Assembly: GCF_030814215.1 (NCBI RefSeq)
Contig: NZ_JAUSUT010000001.1
Location: 2,108,001-2,172,000, forward strand
DNA: 64,000 nt
Reading direction: 5' to 3'
DNA from: Amycolatopsis thermophila
GTDB taxonomy: Bacteria; Actinomycetota; Actinomycetes; Mycobacteriales; Pseudonocardiaceae
Shown piece after piece: positions 15,309-24,435 of the stretch. Below the pieces are notes generated by a model. It was not told the DNA's origin. It saw only the letters and a list, made by a program, of their open reading frames with translations, and searched no databases. Every line of letters starts with the position of its first letter. Position 1 is the first letter of the stretch. Position numbers and translations under genes: made by a program.

Positions 15309-16411
15309 GTCTCCTCCAGGGGTAGTTCGGCGCGCACCTCGAAGCCGCCGTCGACGGCGCGCGCCTCCGCCTTGCCGCCGAGGGTCGCGGCTCGTTCCTG
15401 CATGCCGCGCAGGCCGTTGCCGGCGGTCGGGGTCCCGGCGCCGCGGCCGTCGTCCCGCACCACGAGCCGGAACCGGCCGTCCTGCCGGGCGAAGCGGATG
15501 TCCACCGTGCGTGGCTGGTTGGCGTGGCGGACCACGTTGGTCAGCGACTCCTGCAGGATGCGGTAGGCCGCGCCGTCGACCGGGGCGGGCAGGTCGCCGG
15601 GCGAGCCGTGCACCCGGACGGTGAGTCCGGTGGCGCGGGTGTGGTCGAGCAGTTCGTCGAGCCGGCGCAGGCTGGGCGCCGGGCCGAGCCCCTGGCCGGA
15701 CCGCAGGACGGCGACGGTGGCGCGCAGGTCGGCCAGTGCCGCGGCACTGGCTCCCTTGATCGCCTGCAAGGCGGCGACCGCCTGGTCCGGGCGGCGGTCC
15801 GCGACGTGCAGCGCGACACCGGCCTGCACGTTGATCATGGCGAGGCTGTGGGCGACGACGTCGTGCACCTCGCGGGCGATGCGCAGGCGTTCCTGTTCCG
15901 CGAGCCGGGACTGCCGCTCCGCCGCTTCCTGCTCCGCGGCCTGCTTGGCGGCGCCGCGGTTGCGCACCGCGGTCCCGATGCCGAGGACGGCGGCGAGCCA
16001 GACCAGGACCAGCCCGGCGCGCGCGTCGAGCACGAGCGTGCCGCCGGTGACCAGGTAGGCGAGGAGCCCGGCCAGGACGACCGCGCCCCCGACGATGCCC
16101 GCGACGAGCGGTCCCCGCGTGCGGGTGAGCACGAAGAGCGCGATGGTCGGCACCACGATCGCGGGGCCGCCGGGCTGGTCCGATACGTAATAACCCCAGG
16201 TCAGGCCGGCGGTGACGACGAAGACGGGCAGCGGAGCCGGACGCACCGCGAGCAACGGCAGTGCCGCGCCGGCGAGCCACAGGTAGCCCGGCAGGTCGAG
16301 CCGGTCGTCCTGGAACCGGCCGGCCGCGGTGGTCGCCCCGAGGACGAACACCATCGGCACGAGGGTGAGCACCAGGTCCACCGGGCCCGGCCACCTGCGG
16401 GGAACACGCAC
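15305..16411 (-). CDS. Sensor histidine kinase (HisKA_3 type)
   Basis: 368 residues, GTG start at 16411. The N-terminal region (about 10-150) has four to five membrane helices with little extracytoplasmic sequence, so it probably senses membrane state or an intramembrane signal. The dimerisation box REVHDVVAHSL contains the phospho-accepting His183. The ATPase domain has the N-box QESLTNVVRHA and the G-box DDGRGAG. It phosphorylates the overlapping response regulator. Members of this family often respond to cell-wall stress, but the signal is unknown here. Confidence 0.9.
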   Translation of the reverse strand: MRVPRRWPGPVDLVLTLVPMVFVLGATTAAGRFQDDRLDLPGYLWLAGAALPLLAVRPAPLPVFVVTAGLTWGYYVSDQPGGPAIVVPTIALFVLTRTRGPLVAGIVGGAVVLAGLLAYLVTGGTLVLDARAGLVLVWLAAVLGIGTAVRNRGAAKQAAEQEAAERQSRLAEQERLRIAREVHDVVAHSLAMINVQAGVALHVADRRPDQAVAALQAIKGASAAALADLRATVAVLRSGQGLGPAPSLRRLDELLDHTRATGLTVRVHGSPGDLPAPVDGAAYRILQESLTNVVRHANQPRTVDIRFARQDGRFRLVVRDDGRGAGTPTAGNGLRGMQERAATLGGKAEARAVDGGFEVRAELPLEET

Positions 16412-16469
16412 GTCCCCGAAGCTACGGCAGACGGCCGCCGCGCGCGTCCGTCCAAAAGCGGCTCTTGGG

Positions 16470-17318
16470 TTACGACGGCGGCAGTACGCCGGCGTGCAGC
16501 TTCGCCGCCGTCTCGCTGTCGGCCGGGGTGTAGGTGGTCAGCCGGACCTCGGACCGGCGGCCGAACCACAGGTGCGTGTAGTCGAAGCTCAGCATGCCGG
16601 CCTCGGGGTGCACGAAGACCTTCGTCAGGTTGCGCATCGGCTGGACGTCGTGCCGGTTCCACTGCGCCTCGAACTCCGGCGACTCCCGCCGCAGGCGCTT
16701 GACCAGCTCCTTCCAGCCCGGCTCGGCGATGTGCTCGGCCATCGAGGCGCGGAACTGCGCGACCGTGCGCGGCATGCCGTCCTCCCAGTCGCGCAGCCGC
16801 GAGCGCCACCGCTGGTTGGTGAAGCAGAGCAGCATCGAGTTGCGCTCCTCGAACGGCACGCTGTCGACGTCCATCAGCCAGTTGTAGGCGCGGTTGTAGG
16901 CGAGGATGTCGGTGCGCGCGTTCTGCACCGCCGCGGGGAACGGCTCCAGCTGGCCGAGGATCGCGCGGATCTGCGGTGACACCGCGCTGCAGTCCTTCTC
17001 CATCGGCGGCTCGGGCGCGCCGGCGAGCGTGAACAGGTGGCTGCGCTCGTGCGGGTCCAGCTGCAGGGTCCGTGCGATCGCGTTCAGCACCTGCTCGGAG
17101 GCGTGGATGTCGCGGCCCTGCTCGAGCCACGTGTACCAGGTCACCCCCACCCCGGCCAGTTGAGCGACCTCCTCGCGACGCAGCCCCGGCGTGCGGCGGC
17201 GGCCGCCGGAGGGCAGACCGACCTGCTCGGGCGAGATCCGTTCCCGGCGGCTGCGCAGGAAGGCGGCCAGCTCGGTGCGGCGGATCTCGTCGGCGGACAG
17301 GCGCAGAGCGGTGGTCAT
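16470..17318 (-). CDS. MmyB-like HTH transcriptional regulator
   Basis: 282 residues. An XRE-type HTH lies at about 15-90 with the family hallmark RRTPGLRREEVAQLAG followed by VTWYTWLEQGR. The rest (about 105-280) is the MmyB ligand-binding domain with FTNQRWR and WFGRRSEVRLTTY near the end. Such domains bind small lipid-like ligands in the related structure. The gene is divergent from an exporter, with three copies of a palindromic site between them, so it most likely controls the exporter and itself. Confidence 0.88.
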   Translation of the reverse strand: MTTALRLSADEIRRTELAAFLRSRRERISPEQVGLPSGGRRRTPGLRREEVAQLAGVGVTWYTWLEQGRDIHASEQVLNAIARTLQLDPHERSHLFTLAGAPEPPMEKDCSAVSPQIRAILGQLEPFPAAVQNARTDILAYNRAYNWLMDVDSVPFEERNSMLLCFTNQRWRSRLRDWEDGMPRTVAQFRASMAEHIAEPGWKELVKRLRRESPEFEAQWNRHDVQPMRNLTKVFVHPEAGMLSFDYTHLWFGRRSEVRLTTYTPADSETAAKLHAGVLPPS

Positions 17319-17344
17319 GCTCCCAGCTTGGCACCCTCCCGATC

Positions 17345-17392
17345 CTGTTACCAGGTAGTCCTGGTACCAGGATGAACACTTACTGGTACCAG
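17345..17392. promoter_or_regulatory. Three-copy palindromic operator between regulator and exporter
   Basis: Three copies of the self-complementary decamer CTGGTACCAG: 17345-17354 (one change, CTGTTACCAG), 17361-17370 and 17383-17392 (both perfect). The first two start 16 bp apart, the second and third 22 bp. They sit between the divergent MmyB-type regulator and the exporter, which makes this the likely binding site of the regulator. Confidence 0.75.
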
Positions 17393-17419
17393 GTTGCGGC
17401 GGGGTCGAACGTGGGTGTC

Positions 17420-18832
17420 ATGACGACAACCCTGGCGCCGGCCGAGACCCGGCAGGCACTCACCCGCGGTGGGCTCGCCACCGTCCTCCTGGGGGCGGCG
17501 CTGGCACCCATCGACCTGTTCATCGTCAACGTCGCACTGCCCACCATCAACTCCGACCTGCACACGACCACCGCCACCCTGGAGTGGATCGTCGCGGGCT
17601 ACGGCCTCACGTTCGCGCTGCTGCTGGTCATCGGCGGGCGGCTCGGGGACGCGCTCGGCCACCGCCGCGTGTTCTCGCTCGGACTGGCCGCGTTCACCCT
17701 GACCTCGCTGATCTGCGGGCTCGCCCCGACCGCGACCGTGCTCGTCGTGGCCCGCGTGGCGCAGGGCGCGGCGGCCGCGCTGATGGTGCCGCAGGTGCTC
17801 TCGATCATCCAGGCCACCACGACCGGCGAGCTGCGGTCGCGCACGATCGGCTACTACGGCGCGACCGGCGGCATCGCGATGGTCGTCGGCCAGCTCCTCG
17901 GGGGCGTCCTGGTGTCCGCCGACCTGGCCGGCACCGGCTGGCGGCCGATCTTCCTGGTCAACGTGCCGATCGGGCTGCTCGGCCTGGTTCTGGCCCGGCG
18001 GCTGCTGCCGGAGACCCGGGCGCACGACCCACTGGGCGTCGACTTCTGGGGCACCGGCCTGCTCGGCCTGACCCTGCTCACCCTGCTCGTGCCGCTGATG
18101 GAGGGCCGCGCACTGGGCTGGCCCGCGTGGTGCTGGGCGCTGCTGGTCGCGTTCCCGTTCGCCGCGGCCGCGTTCGTGACCGTGGAACGCCGGCTCGAGG
18201 CGCGGGGCGTGACGCCGCTGCTGCCGCCGTCGGTGGTGCGGATGCCGAGCATGCGACGCGGGCTGACCGTGGCCGTGCCGTTCTTCGCCGGCTTCGGCGG
18301 GTTCCTGTTCGTCTACGCACTCGTGCTGCAGGACGGGCTGCGCCTCGGGCCGCTGTCCTCGGGCCTCGCGCTCACCCCGATGGCGGTGGCGTTCCTGGTG
18401 ATGTCCCTGGTCAGCAGCCGCCTGGTCGCCCGGATCGGGCGCAACGTCGTCGTGGTCGGCACGACCGTGCAGGTGATCGGGCTGCTCGCGCTGATCGGCG
18501 CGGTGCTGCTGGCCTGGCCGGACGTCACCGTCCTCACCCTCACCCCGGGCATGCTGGTGACCGGCGCCGGGCAGGGGCTGACCGGCCCGACGTTGTTCCG
18601 GGTCGTCCTGTCGCGGGTGCCGGCGGAGAGCGCCGGTGCCGGCAGCGGGATGCTCACCACGACCCAGCAGAGCTCGCTCGCGCTCGGGGTCGCGACCCTG
18701 GGCACGCTGTTCGCGGCGCTGACCGGCACCTGGGGCATGGAGGGCGCGTTGCTGCTGGTCACCGGCCTGCAGGCGATCATGATGGTGGGCGTCGCGCTCG
18801 CCGCGCGCCGGCTGCCGGACCCGCGGGGCTGA
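17420..18832 (+). CDS. MFS exporter of the DHA2 (14-helix) family
   Basis: 470 residues with about fourteen predicted helices. Signatures: DLFIVNVALPTI in helix 1, GGRLGDALGHRRVF in the loop between helices 2 and 3, and RVAQGAAAALMVPQ in the next helices. DHA2 members expel drugs or metabolites using the proton gradient. ATG 17420 is chosen; GTG 17411 is in frame and has GGCGGGG upstream, so it is a real alternative. The operator copies lie 28 bp or more upstream, consistent with repression by the divergent regulator and induction by a substrate. Confidence 0.88.
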   Translation: MTTTLAPAETRQALTRGGLATVLLGAALAPIDLFIVNVALPTINSDLHTTTATLEWIVAGYGLTFALLLVIGGRLGDALGHRRVFSLGLAAFTLTSLICGLAPTATVLVVARVAQGAAAALMVPQVLSIIQATTTGELRSRTIGYYGATGGIAMVVGQLLGGVLVSADLAGTGWRPIFLVNVPIGLLGLVLARRLLPETRAHDPLGVDFWGTGLLGLTLLTLLVPLMEGRALGWPAWCWALLVAFPFAAAAFVTVERRLEARGVTPLLPPSVVRMPSMRRGLTVAVPFFAGFGGFLFVYALVLQDGLRLGPLSSGLALTPMAVAFLVMSLVSSRLVARIGRNVVVVGTTVQVIGLLALIGAVLLAWPDVTVLTLTPGMLVTGAGQGLTGPTLFRVVLSRVPAESAGAGSGMLTTTQQSSLALGVATLGTLFAALTGTWGMEGALLLVTGLQAIMMVGVALAARRLPDPRG

Positions 18833-18884
18833 AAATCCGCGCGAAGGGCGTCGGAGAACCGCTCCCCCGGACGACGATGGGGAT

Positions 18885-19409
18885 GTGAGCGAACCGCGGG
18901 TACGACCGGACCCGGCCTTCGCGTTGCTCGAGATCTACTCGTCGGCGCTGCCGGAGGTGTACGGCTACCTGCTCGCGCGCTGCGGTGACCGGGGCGTCGC
19001 CGAGGAGCTGACCTCGGAGACGTTCCTCGGTGCCGTCAGCGCGTGCCGGAGCCCGGGCGCCGCGCCGGTGAGCACGCCGTGGCTCATCGGCGTCGCCCGG
19101 CACAAGCTGGTCGACCACTGGCGGCGCCGGGAACGCGAGGAGCGGGGACTGCGCGTGGTGCACGAGTCCGAACCGGAGTCGGTGGACCCGTGGGACGCCG
19201 AACTCGACGCACTGCTGGCCCGCGAGGTGCTCGAGTCGCTGGGCCCCCACCACCGGGCCGCGCTGACGCTGCGGTACCTGGACGGGCTGCGCGTCCCCGA
19301 GGTCGCCCACGTGCTGGGCAGAACCGTGCACGCCACGGAAGCGCTGCTGGTCCGGGCGCGTGCCGCGTTCCGGGCCGCCTACCGGGAGAAGGAGGTGCGT
19401 GATGACTGA
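18885..19409 (+). CDS. Sigma-70 family (ECF-like) RNA polymerase sigma factor
   Basis: 174 residues from GTG 18885. Region 2 lies at about 20-85 (ELTSETFLGA, then GVARHKLVDHWRRR, the core-binding and -10 recognition helix). Region 4 lies at about 110-165 (HHRAALTLRYLDGLRVPEVAHVLG, HTH). No anti-sigma gene with a membrane helix is adjacent. Instead the gene overlaps by 8 bp a VOC protein with an odd N-terminal segment. It would direct transcription to a small regulon; its own target promoter was not identified. Confidence 0.85.
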   Translation: MSEPRVRPDPAFALLEIYSSALPEVYGYLLARCGDRGVAEELTSETFLGAVSACRSPGAAPVSTPWLIGVARHKLVDHWRRREREERGLRVVHESEPESVDPWDAELDALLAREVLESLGPHHRAALTLRYLDGLRVPEVAHVLGRTVHATEALLVRARAAFRAAYREKEVRDD

Positions 19410-20274
19410 CCCCTTCGACTCCCTCCGCGCCCCGGTCCAGCCCGTCGACCCCGATCCGCGGTTCGCCGCCGAGCTGCGCGAGCGCCTGCGTCGCGCTGTG
19501 TTGAACGGAGGAGACATGACCGGCACAGAAGCGCCCGCACGGGCGGAACTGCACTCGCTGACCCCGTACCTCGCCGTGTCCGACGCGCGGCGGGCACTGG
19601 ACTTCTACGTCGAGGTGTTCGGCGCGCAGCGCCGCGGTGATCCGATCCTGATGCCGGACGGCCGGATCGGGCACGCCGAACTCGCGATCGGCGACAGCGT
19701 CCTCATGCTGGCCGAGGAGTTCGCGGAGATCGGGCACGTCGCCGCCGCGGGCGGCGCGAGCATCCGGATCGAACTATCCGATGTGGACGATGCGGTGCGC
19801 CGCGCGGTGGAGCGGGGCGCGGAGCTGCTGAACCCGGTCGAGGACCGCGGCCACGGCCGGTCCGGCTCGATCCGCGACCCGTTCGGCCAGCGGTGGCTGG
19901 TCTCCCAGGCACCGGTCCGGGCGAGCGGCCAGGACACCGCGCGGCACGGCGAGGCCATGTACTTCACCTTCCAGGTCCCCGACGACGAGGCCGCGAAGGC
20001 GTTCTACGGCGCGGTGCTGGGCTGGCAGTTCGCGCCGGGCAGCGTCGAGGGCGCGTGGCGCTTCGAGGGACCGGGCCTGGAGGGCGGCCTGTGGGGCGGC
20101 CCGGGACGGCAGGTCGGCTGGAAGCTGATGTACGCGGTGGACGACGTGAACGCCGCGGTGGACCGGGTCCGCGCGGCCGGCGGCCGGGTCACCGAGGTCG
20201 ACCGCAAGCCCTACGGGCTCACCGCCGACTGCGTGGACGACCAGGGCATCGAGTTCTGGCTCTGGCAGCCGTGA
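19402..20274 (+). CDS. Double VOC (glyoxalase-fold) protein linked to a sigma factor
   Basis: 290 residues; ATG 19402 follows GGAGG and lies inside the sigma gene. Residues 1-42 (DPFDSLRAPVQPVDPDPRF) form a charged segment not part of the VOC fold. Two VOC modules follow: about 52-165 (PhnB-like, YLAVSDARRALDFYVEVFG, ending RDPFGQRWLV) and about 185-290 (FQVPDDEAAKAFYGAVLGWQF). I cannot assign a substrate; such domains bind metals and small molecules and include resistance proteins and lyases. The overlap means the two proteins are made together, so this one may sense a ligand for the sigma factor. Confidence 0.8.
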   Translation: MTDPFDSLRAPVQPVDPDPRFAAELRERLRRAVLNGGDMTGTEAPARAELHSLTPYLAVSDARRALDFYVEVFGAQRRGDPILMPDGRIGHAELAIGDSVLMLAEEFAEIGHVAAAGGASIRIELSDVDDAVRRAVERGAELLNPVEDRGHGRSGSIRDPFGQRWLVSQAPVRASGQDTARHGEAMYFTFQVPDDEAAKAFYGAVLGWQFAPGSVEGAWRFEGPGLEGGLWGGPGRQVGWKLMYAVDDVNAAVDRVRAAGGRVTEVDRKPYGLTADCVDDQGIEFWLWQP

Positions 20275-20275
20275 C

Positions 20276-21580
20276 TCAGCCCGGCAGGGCGACGCGGGCC
20301 GGGCGCGGGCGGCCGAGGCCCACATAGGACAGTCCGGCGTCCACGATGACCCGTGGTTCCAGCAGGTTCCGCGTGTCGACAACCCCGTCGCCCTGCATCA
20401 GGTCCGCGGTGTACCCCCAGTCGAGCTTGGTGAACTCCGCCCACTCGGTGAGCACGACGACCGCGTCGGCGTCCTTGGCCACCTGGTACGGGTCGTCGAC
20501 GACGGTCATACCGGGCAGGGCCTCGCGCACCGCCGGGTCGTAGGCCGTGACCTCGGCGCCGTGCGCGGCCAGCATCGCGGCCACCGAGAGGGCGGGCGAG
20601 TCGCGGAGGTCGTTGGTACCGGCCTTGAACGCCAGGCCGAGCACGCCGATCCGGGAACCGGCGAGGCTGCCGCCGACGGCACCGGCGATCTTCGCGACGA
20701 TCCGGTCGCGCTGGGCGATGTTCTCCACGATCGCGGCGGTGAGGAGCGAGAAGTCGAACCCGACGGACTCGGCGACCTGCACCAGGGCGTGCGTGTCCTT
20801 GGGCAGGCACGAGCCGCCCCAGCCGGGGCCGGGCTTGAGGAACGCGCGGCCGATGCGGCGGTCGTAGCCCATCCCCTCGGTCACCGACACGATGTCCGCG
20901 CCGAGCCGGTCGCACAGCTCGGCGATCGCGTTGACGTAGGACAGCTTCATCGCCAGGAAGCAGTTCGCCGCGTACTTGACCAGTTCGGCGCTGGCCGCGT
21001 CGGTGACCACGCTCGGGGCGGACAGGTCGCGGTAGAGGCCGGCGATGCGCCGGGCGGCGGCCTGGTCGTCGGAGCCGACGACAATGCGGTCGGGGTGCAT
21101 GAAGTCGGCGACGGCGGTGCCCTCCCGCAGGAACTCGGGGTTGGCGACCACGGCGACGTCGTCGCGGCCGAGGAGGGCGCGGATGCGCTGGGCGGTGCCG
21201 ACCGGGACGGTCGACTTGGTGACCACCGCGCAGCCGGCGGGCAGGACATCGGCGATCTCGGCGATCACCGCTTCGACGGCACGCAGGTCGGCCGCGCCGC
21301 CAGCGCCCATCGGGGTCGGCACGCACAGGTAGACCGCGTCGGCGCCGGCGACCGCCTGGCGGGATCCGACGACGAACCGCAGCCTTCTGGCCGCGAGCCC
21401 GCGCGTGACCAGTTCCTCCAGGCCGGGTTCCAGGATGTCCACCCGTCCCGCGGCGAGCCGGGCCACCTTCACGTCGTCCACGTCCACGCAGGTCACCTGG
21501 TGTCCGAGGGCGGCGAGGCAGGCCCCGGTGGTCAGTCCGACGTATCCGGTGCCGATCACGACGATGCGAGCTCCGCTCAT
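20276..21580 (-). CDS. UDP-glucose/GDP-mannose dehydrogenase family protein
   Basis: 434 residues. It oxidises a nucleotide-sugar C6 alcohol to the acid using NAD, with UDP-glucose to UDP-glucuronate as the commonest reaction. The Rossmann motif GTGYVGLTTG is at the start, the catalytic Cys258 sits in GGSCLPKD, and the third domain carries GLAFKAGTNDLRDSP. ATG 21580 is used; it has only a weak ribosome binding site, and a longer in-frame reading has no support. It ends one base from the convergent VOC gene. It could supply a uronic-acid donor to the surface glycans made by the left part of this window. Confidence 0.88.
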   Translation of the reverse strand: MSGARIVVIGTGYVGLTTGACLAALGHQVTCVDVDDVKVARLAAGRVDILEPGLEELVTRGLAARRLRFVVGSRQAVAGADAVYLCVPTPMGAGGAADLRAVEAVIAEIADVLPAGCAVVTKSTVPVGTAQRIRALLGRDDVAVVANPEFLREGTAVADFMHPDRIVVGSDDQAAARRIAGLYRDLSAPSVVTDAASAELVKYAANCFLAMKLSYVNAIAELCDRLGADIVSVTEGMGYDRRIGRAFLKPGPGWGGSCLPKDTHALVQVAESVGFDFSLLTAAIVENIAQRDRIVAKIAGAVGGSLAGSRIGVLGLAFKAGTNDLRDSPALSVAAMLAAHGAEVTAYDPAVREALPGMTVVDDPYQVAKDADAVVVLTEWAEFTKLDWGYTADLMQGDGVVDTRNLLEPRVIVDAGLSYVGLGRPRPARVALPG

Positions 21581-21737
21581 GAGCCGACGGTGACAGCCGG
21601 AGTTGACCGCAGTCCTAACGGAAGTCGTCCGCGCCGAATACGTCGAGCTACGGGTGAGGAGGGCCACGCCGAACCCAAGCGAACGCCCGTTAACCTCGTG
21701 GGCAGAGCAGAGTGGCCGGCCACGGAAGGACCTATTC

Positions 21738-22496
21738 ATGCAGATCAAGGACACGGCGGCGATCGTCACCGGTGGCGCGTCGGGCCTCGGCGGCGCGACG
21801 GCGAGGGCACTGGCCGCGCGGGGTGCGCACGTGTTCGCGCTCGACCTCGCCGCCGGGATCGAGAAGGCCGAGAAGGTCGAAGGCATCACCTACGTCGAGG
21901 CCGACGTGACCGACGGTGACCAGGTCGCGGCCGCGGTGGAGCAGGCCGCCGGCTCGTCGGTACCGCTGCGGATCGTGGTGAACTGCGCCGGCATCGGGCC
22001 GTCCGCACGGATCCTGTCCAAGAAGGGCACCCACGACCTCGGCCTGTTCCGCAAGGTCATCGAGGTCAACCTGATCGGCACCTTCAACGTGGTGACCCTG
22101 GCCGCCGAGGCGATCGCTCGCACCGAGCCCGTCGAGGACGGCGCGCGCGGCGTCATCGTCAACACCGCGTCGGTCGCCGCCTTCGACGGGCAGATCGGGC
22201 AGGTGGCGTACTCGGCTTCGAAGGGCGGCGTCGCCGGGATGACGCTGCCCGCCGCGCGCGACCTGGCGTCGCAGGGCATCCGCGTCATGACGATCGCGCC
22301 GGGCATCATCGACACCCCGATGCTCGCGACGGTCTCCGACGAGTTCCGCGCCGGGCTCGCCGCCGGTGTGCCGTTCCCGAAGCGCCTCGGCCGTCCCGAC
22401 GAGTACGCGCAGCTGGCCGTGAACATCGTCGAGCACGACTACCTGAACGGCGAGGTCATCCGCATGGACGGCTCGCTGCGCATGGCGCCGCGCTGA
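21738..22496 (+). CDS. SDR family dehydrogenase, 3-hydroxyacyl-CoA dehydrogenase type II-like
   Basis: 252 residues; ATG 21738 has GGAAGGA upstream. Classical SDR features: [13 protein letters not shown] nucleotide loop, NCAGIG, and the active-site YSASKGG with Tyr and Lys four apart. The insert after NCAGIG (SARILSKKG) and the PGIIDTPML segment resemble HSD17B10-type 3-hydroxyacyl-CoA dehydrogenases of beta-oxidation. Its last 58 bp overlap the end of the convergent esterase gene. Promoter not identified. Confidence 0.85.
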   Translation: MQIKDTAAIVTGGASGLGGATARALAARGAHVFALDLAAGIEKAEKVEGITYVEADVTDGDQVAAAVEQAAGSSVPLRIVVNCAGIGPSARILSKKGTHDLGLFRKVIEVNLIGTFNVVTLAAEAIARTEPVEDGARGVIVNTASVAAFDGQIGQVAYSASKGGVAGMTLPAARDLASQGIRVMTIAPGIIDTPMLATVSDEFRAGLAAGVPFPKRLGRPDEYAQLAVNIVEHDYLNGEVIRMDGSLRMAPR

Positions 22497-23644
22497 CGCA
22501 GCGACAGGGCCTGCATGTCCGTGCCCGCACGGACGTGCAGGACCGCGTCGGCGCCGTCGACCGTCTCCTGGTCGAGCGGGAAGTAGCCCTGCATGGGGTC
22601 GGTGTCGGTGCGCGTTTCGCCCGGCACGACGTCGCTCGCCGCGATCAGGTCCCAGGTGCCGACGCGGCGCTGCAGCAGGCCCTCGAACGTCTCCGGCCGG
22701 GGCTCGCCGAGCTCGATCGCCTTGCTGCTGCCCAGGCTGCCGACGATCAGCCGGTACCGGTCGCCGACGAGCGCGGACACGATGGACCCGGCGCCCGCCC
22801 AGTCCATCTCCATCGGCCCCATCCGCATGTGGCTGCGGTTGCGCTGGAGGTGGCGGTTCGAGGCGAACACGAACGTCGGGCCGCGCCCGGAGTCGGCCTC
22901 CCGGACGTCCAGGAGGTTCCGGGCCATCATGGCGTCGCGGAAGGCGCACATGCGGTTCCAGCGCGTGCTCTGGTCGGTGCGCTCCGCCGCCTGCCGGTGG
23001 TGGCGCAGGAGACCGAGCCCCGCGGTGAGGTGGGCCTTCGCCCGGAACCAGGCGTCCCGTGAGGTTTTCGCGATCAACGCGGGCGCGTCGGCGTAGAGGG
23101 CGGTGAGCATGTCGTCGGCGATCGCCCGGAGCCGGGCGGCCTCGGGGGTGGCGCCGGGCGACTGGGCCGGGTCCATGATCGCTTCGGTGCGGTTCCACCG
23201 CTCGTCGTCGCCCGCGAGGGCCGCGACGTCGTGGTCGAGCCCGAGGTAGTCGCGGGCGTGTTCGAGGTAAGCGCGCGGGCTGGGCGCCTCCATCGTCTCG
23301 CTCGACGTGTCGAAGCCGTGGAAGGCGAGTCGCTGCGCGGCCGGACGGCCTTCGTTGTATTCCCGCATCCACGCGACGAGCTCGCGGTTGGTGTCGAGTT
23401 CGCCGAAGCGGTGCGAGAAACCTTCGCGCATCACGGCGTCGAGGGTGCCGGTGCCGCGCTGGACGAAGTCGTTCACGGCGAGCGCCCTGACGCGGTCGGT
23501 TTCCAGTGCGATCGAGGTGAACCCGAGACCGGCCAGCTGGGCGAACAGGTCGTTGCGGATCCGCGCGATGGCGGGTTCCAGGTGCGCGGGCTCGCCCAGT
23601 GCGAGGAAATCGACGGGCGGGGTGACGAGTTCTCGAACATCCAT
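22439..23644 (-). CDS. Erythromycin esterase family protein
   Basis: 401 residues from ATG 23644. The family hydrolyses macrolide lactones in the Ere proteins, but many actinomycete members act on unknown substrates. Family hallmarks here are [20 protein letters not shown], and the His-containing LAFHGFDT, with the later [16 protein letters not shown] block. The start at MDVRELV is preferred over an in-frame extension to 23722, which would run into the divergent regulator. It is divergent from a tandem-HTH MerR gene, so it is probably induced by a ligand of that regulator. Confidence 0.82.
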   Translation of the reverse strand: MDVRELVTPPVDFLALGEPAHLEPAIARIRNDLFAQLAGLGFTSIALETDRVRALAVNDFVQRGTGTLDAVMREGFSHRFGELDTNRELVAWMREYNEGRPAAQRLAFHGFDTSSETMEAPSPRAYLEHARDYLGLDHDVAALAGDDERWNRTEAIMDPAQSPGATPEAARLRAIADDMLTALYADAPALIAKTSRDAWFRAKAHLTAGLGLLRHHRQAAERTDQSTRWNRMCAFRDAMMARNLLDVREADSGRGPTFVFASNRHLQRNRSHMRMGPMEMDWAGAGSIVSALVGDRYRLIVGSLGSSKAIELGEPRPETFEGLLQRRVGTWDLIAASDVVPGETRTDTDPMQGYFPLDQETVDGADAVLHVRAGTDMQALSLRQRGAMRSEPSMRMTSPFR

Positions 23645-23660
23645 GAGCTTTGATCGTATC

Positions 23661-23679
23661 GTTGAAAGCACGGTTGAAA
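23661..23679. promoter_or_regulatory. Direct GTTGAAA repeats between esterase and tandem-HTH regulator
   Basis: GTTGAAA occurs at 23661-23667 and again at 23673-23679, 12 bp apart, in the only intergenic stretch of this divergent pair. Direct rather than inverted half-sites would suit a regulator that carries two HTH domains in tandem. This is a suggestion from spacing alone. Confidence 0.4.
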
Positions 23680-23709
23680 CTTTTCTCGGATTCACCAGGA
23701 CGAGAGGCG

Positions 23710-24435
23710 GTGAAGTCTCCAACCGTGGTCACCCTGAAACCCGCCGACCTCGCGCGCGAGCACGGCATCTCGACCCAGGCGGTCCGCAACTACGAGCGGG
23801 ACGGGTTCCTCCCGCCCGCCGACCGCACGCCCAGCGGGTACCGGATCTACACGGACCTGCACGCGGCGGCGCTGCGCGCCTTCCTCGCGCTCGTCCCCGC
23901 GTACGGGCACGCCACGGCCGGCCGGATCATGAACGCGGTCAACGAGGGCCGGCTCGACTCCGCGTTGACGCTCGTCGACCGCGGCCACGCCCAGCTGCTG
24001 CGCGACCGGGAAACCCTCGGCGCGGTGCGGAACGCGGTCGGTCACCTGACGACCGGCGCCCCGGTTCCCGCGCACGAGCCGGCACGGACGATCGGCGAGC
24101 TGGCGCGACGGCTCGACGTCACACCGGCGACCCTGCGCAAGTGGGAGGAGGCCGGGATCCTCACGCCCGCCCGGAACCCGGCGACCGGCTACCGGATCTA
24201 CCGCCCTGGCGACGTGCGGGACGCCGAACTCGCGCACCTGCTCCGGCGCGGTGGCTACCTGCTGGACCACATCGCGGGGGTGGTGCGGCAGATCCGCGAC
24301 GCGGGCGGCACGGAAGGGCTGGCCGATGCTCTGCGGGCGTGGCAGGGGAAACTCACCGCGCAGGGCGTCGCGATGCTGGACGCGGCCGCGCACCTGGGTC
24401 GGTACCTGCGCCTGGTGCCTACAGATCGCCCATGA
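23710..24435 (+). CDS. MerR-type regulator with two HTH domains (TioE-like)
   Basis: 241 residues from GTG 23710 (GTG 23725 and TTG 23650 are alternatives). Two MerR DNA-binding domains lie in one chain: about 10-45 (ISTQAVRNYERDGFLPP, then GYRIY) and about 122-160 (VTPATLRKWEEAGILTP, then GYRIYRP). Normal MerR proteins dimerise to present two such domains, so one chain here carries both. TioE-like regulators have this layout. The 65-bp gap to the divergent esterase holds two direct GTTGAAA elements. Its 3' end overlaps the nuclease gene by 17 bp. Confidence 0.82.
   Translation: MKSPTVVTLKPADLAREHGISTQAVRNYERDGFLPPADRTPSGYRIYTDLHAAALRAFLALVPAYGHATAGRIMNAVNEGRLDSALTLVDRGHAQLLRDRETLGAVRNAVGHLTTGAPVPAHEPARTIGELARRLDVTPATLRKWEEAGILTPARNPATGYRIYRPGDVRDAELAHLLRRGGYLLDHIAGVVRQIRDAGGTEGLADALRAWQGKLTAQGVAMLDAAAHLGRYLRLVPTDRP

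Noticed and set aside
16412..16469. A terminator between the MmyB gene and the histidine kinase (CCAAAAG...CTCTTGG)
   Set aside because: The possible stem is seven bases with a mismatch; too weak to call.
20561..21919. Long plus-strand frame opposite the UDP-sugar dehydrogenase
   Set aside because: Antisense frame without ribosome binding site or recognisable motif, while the minus-strand gene has full catalytic signatures.
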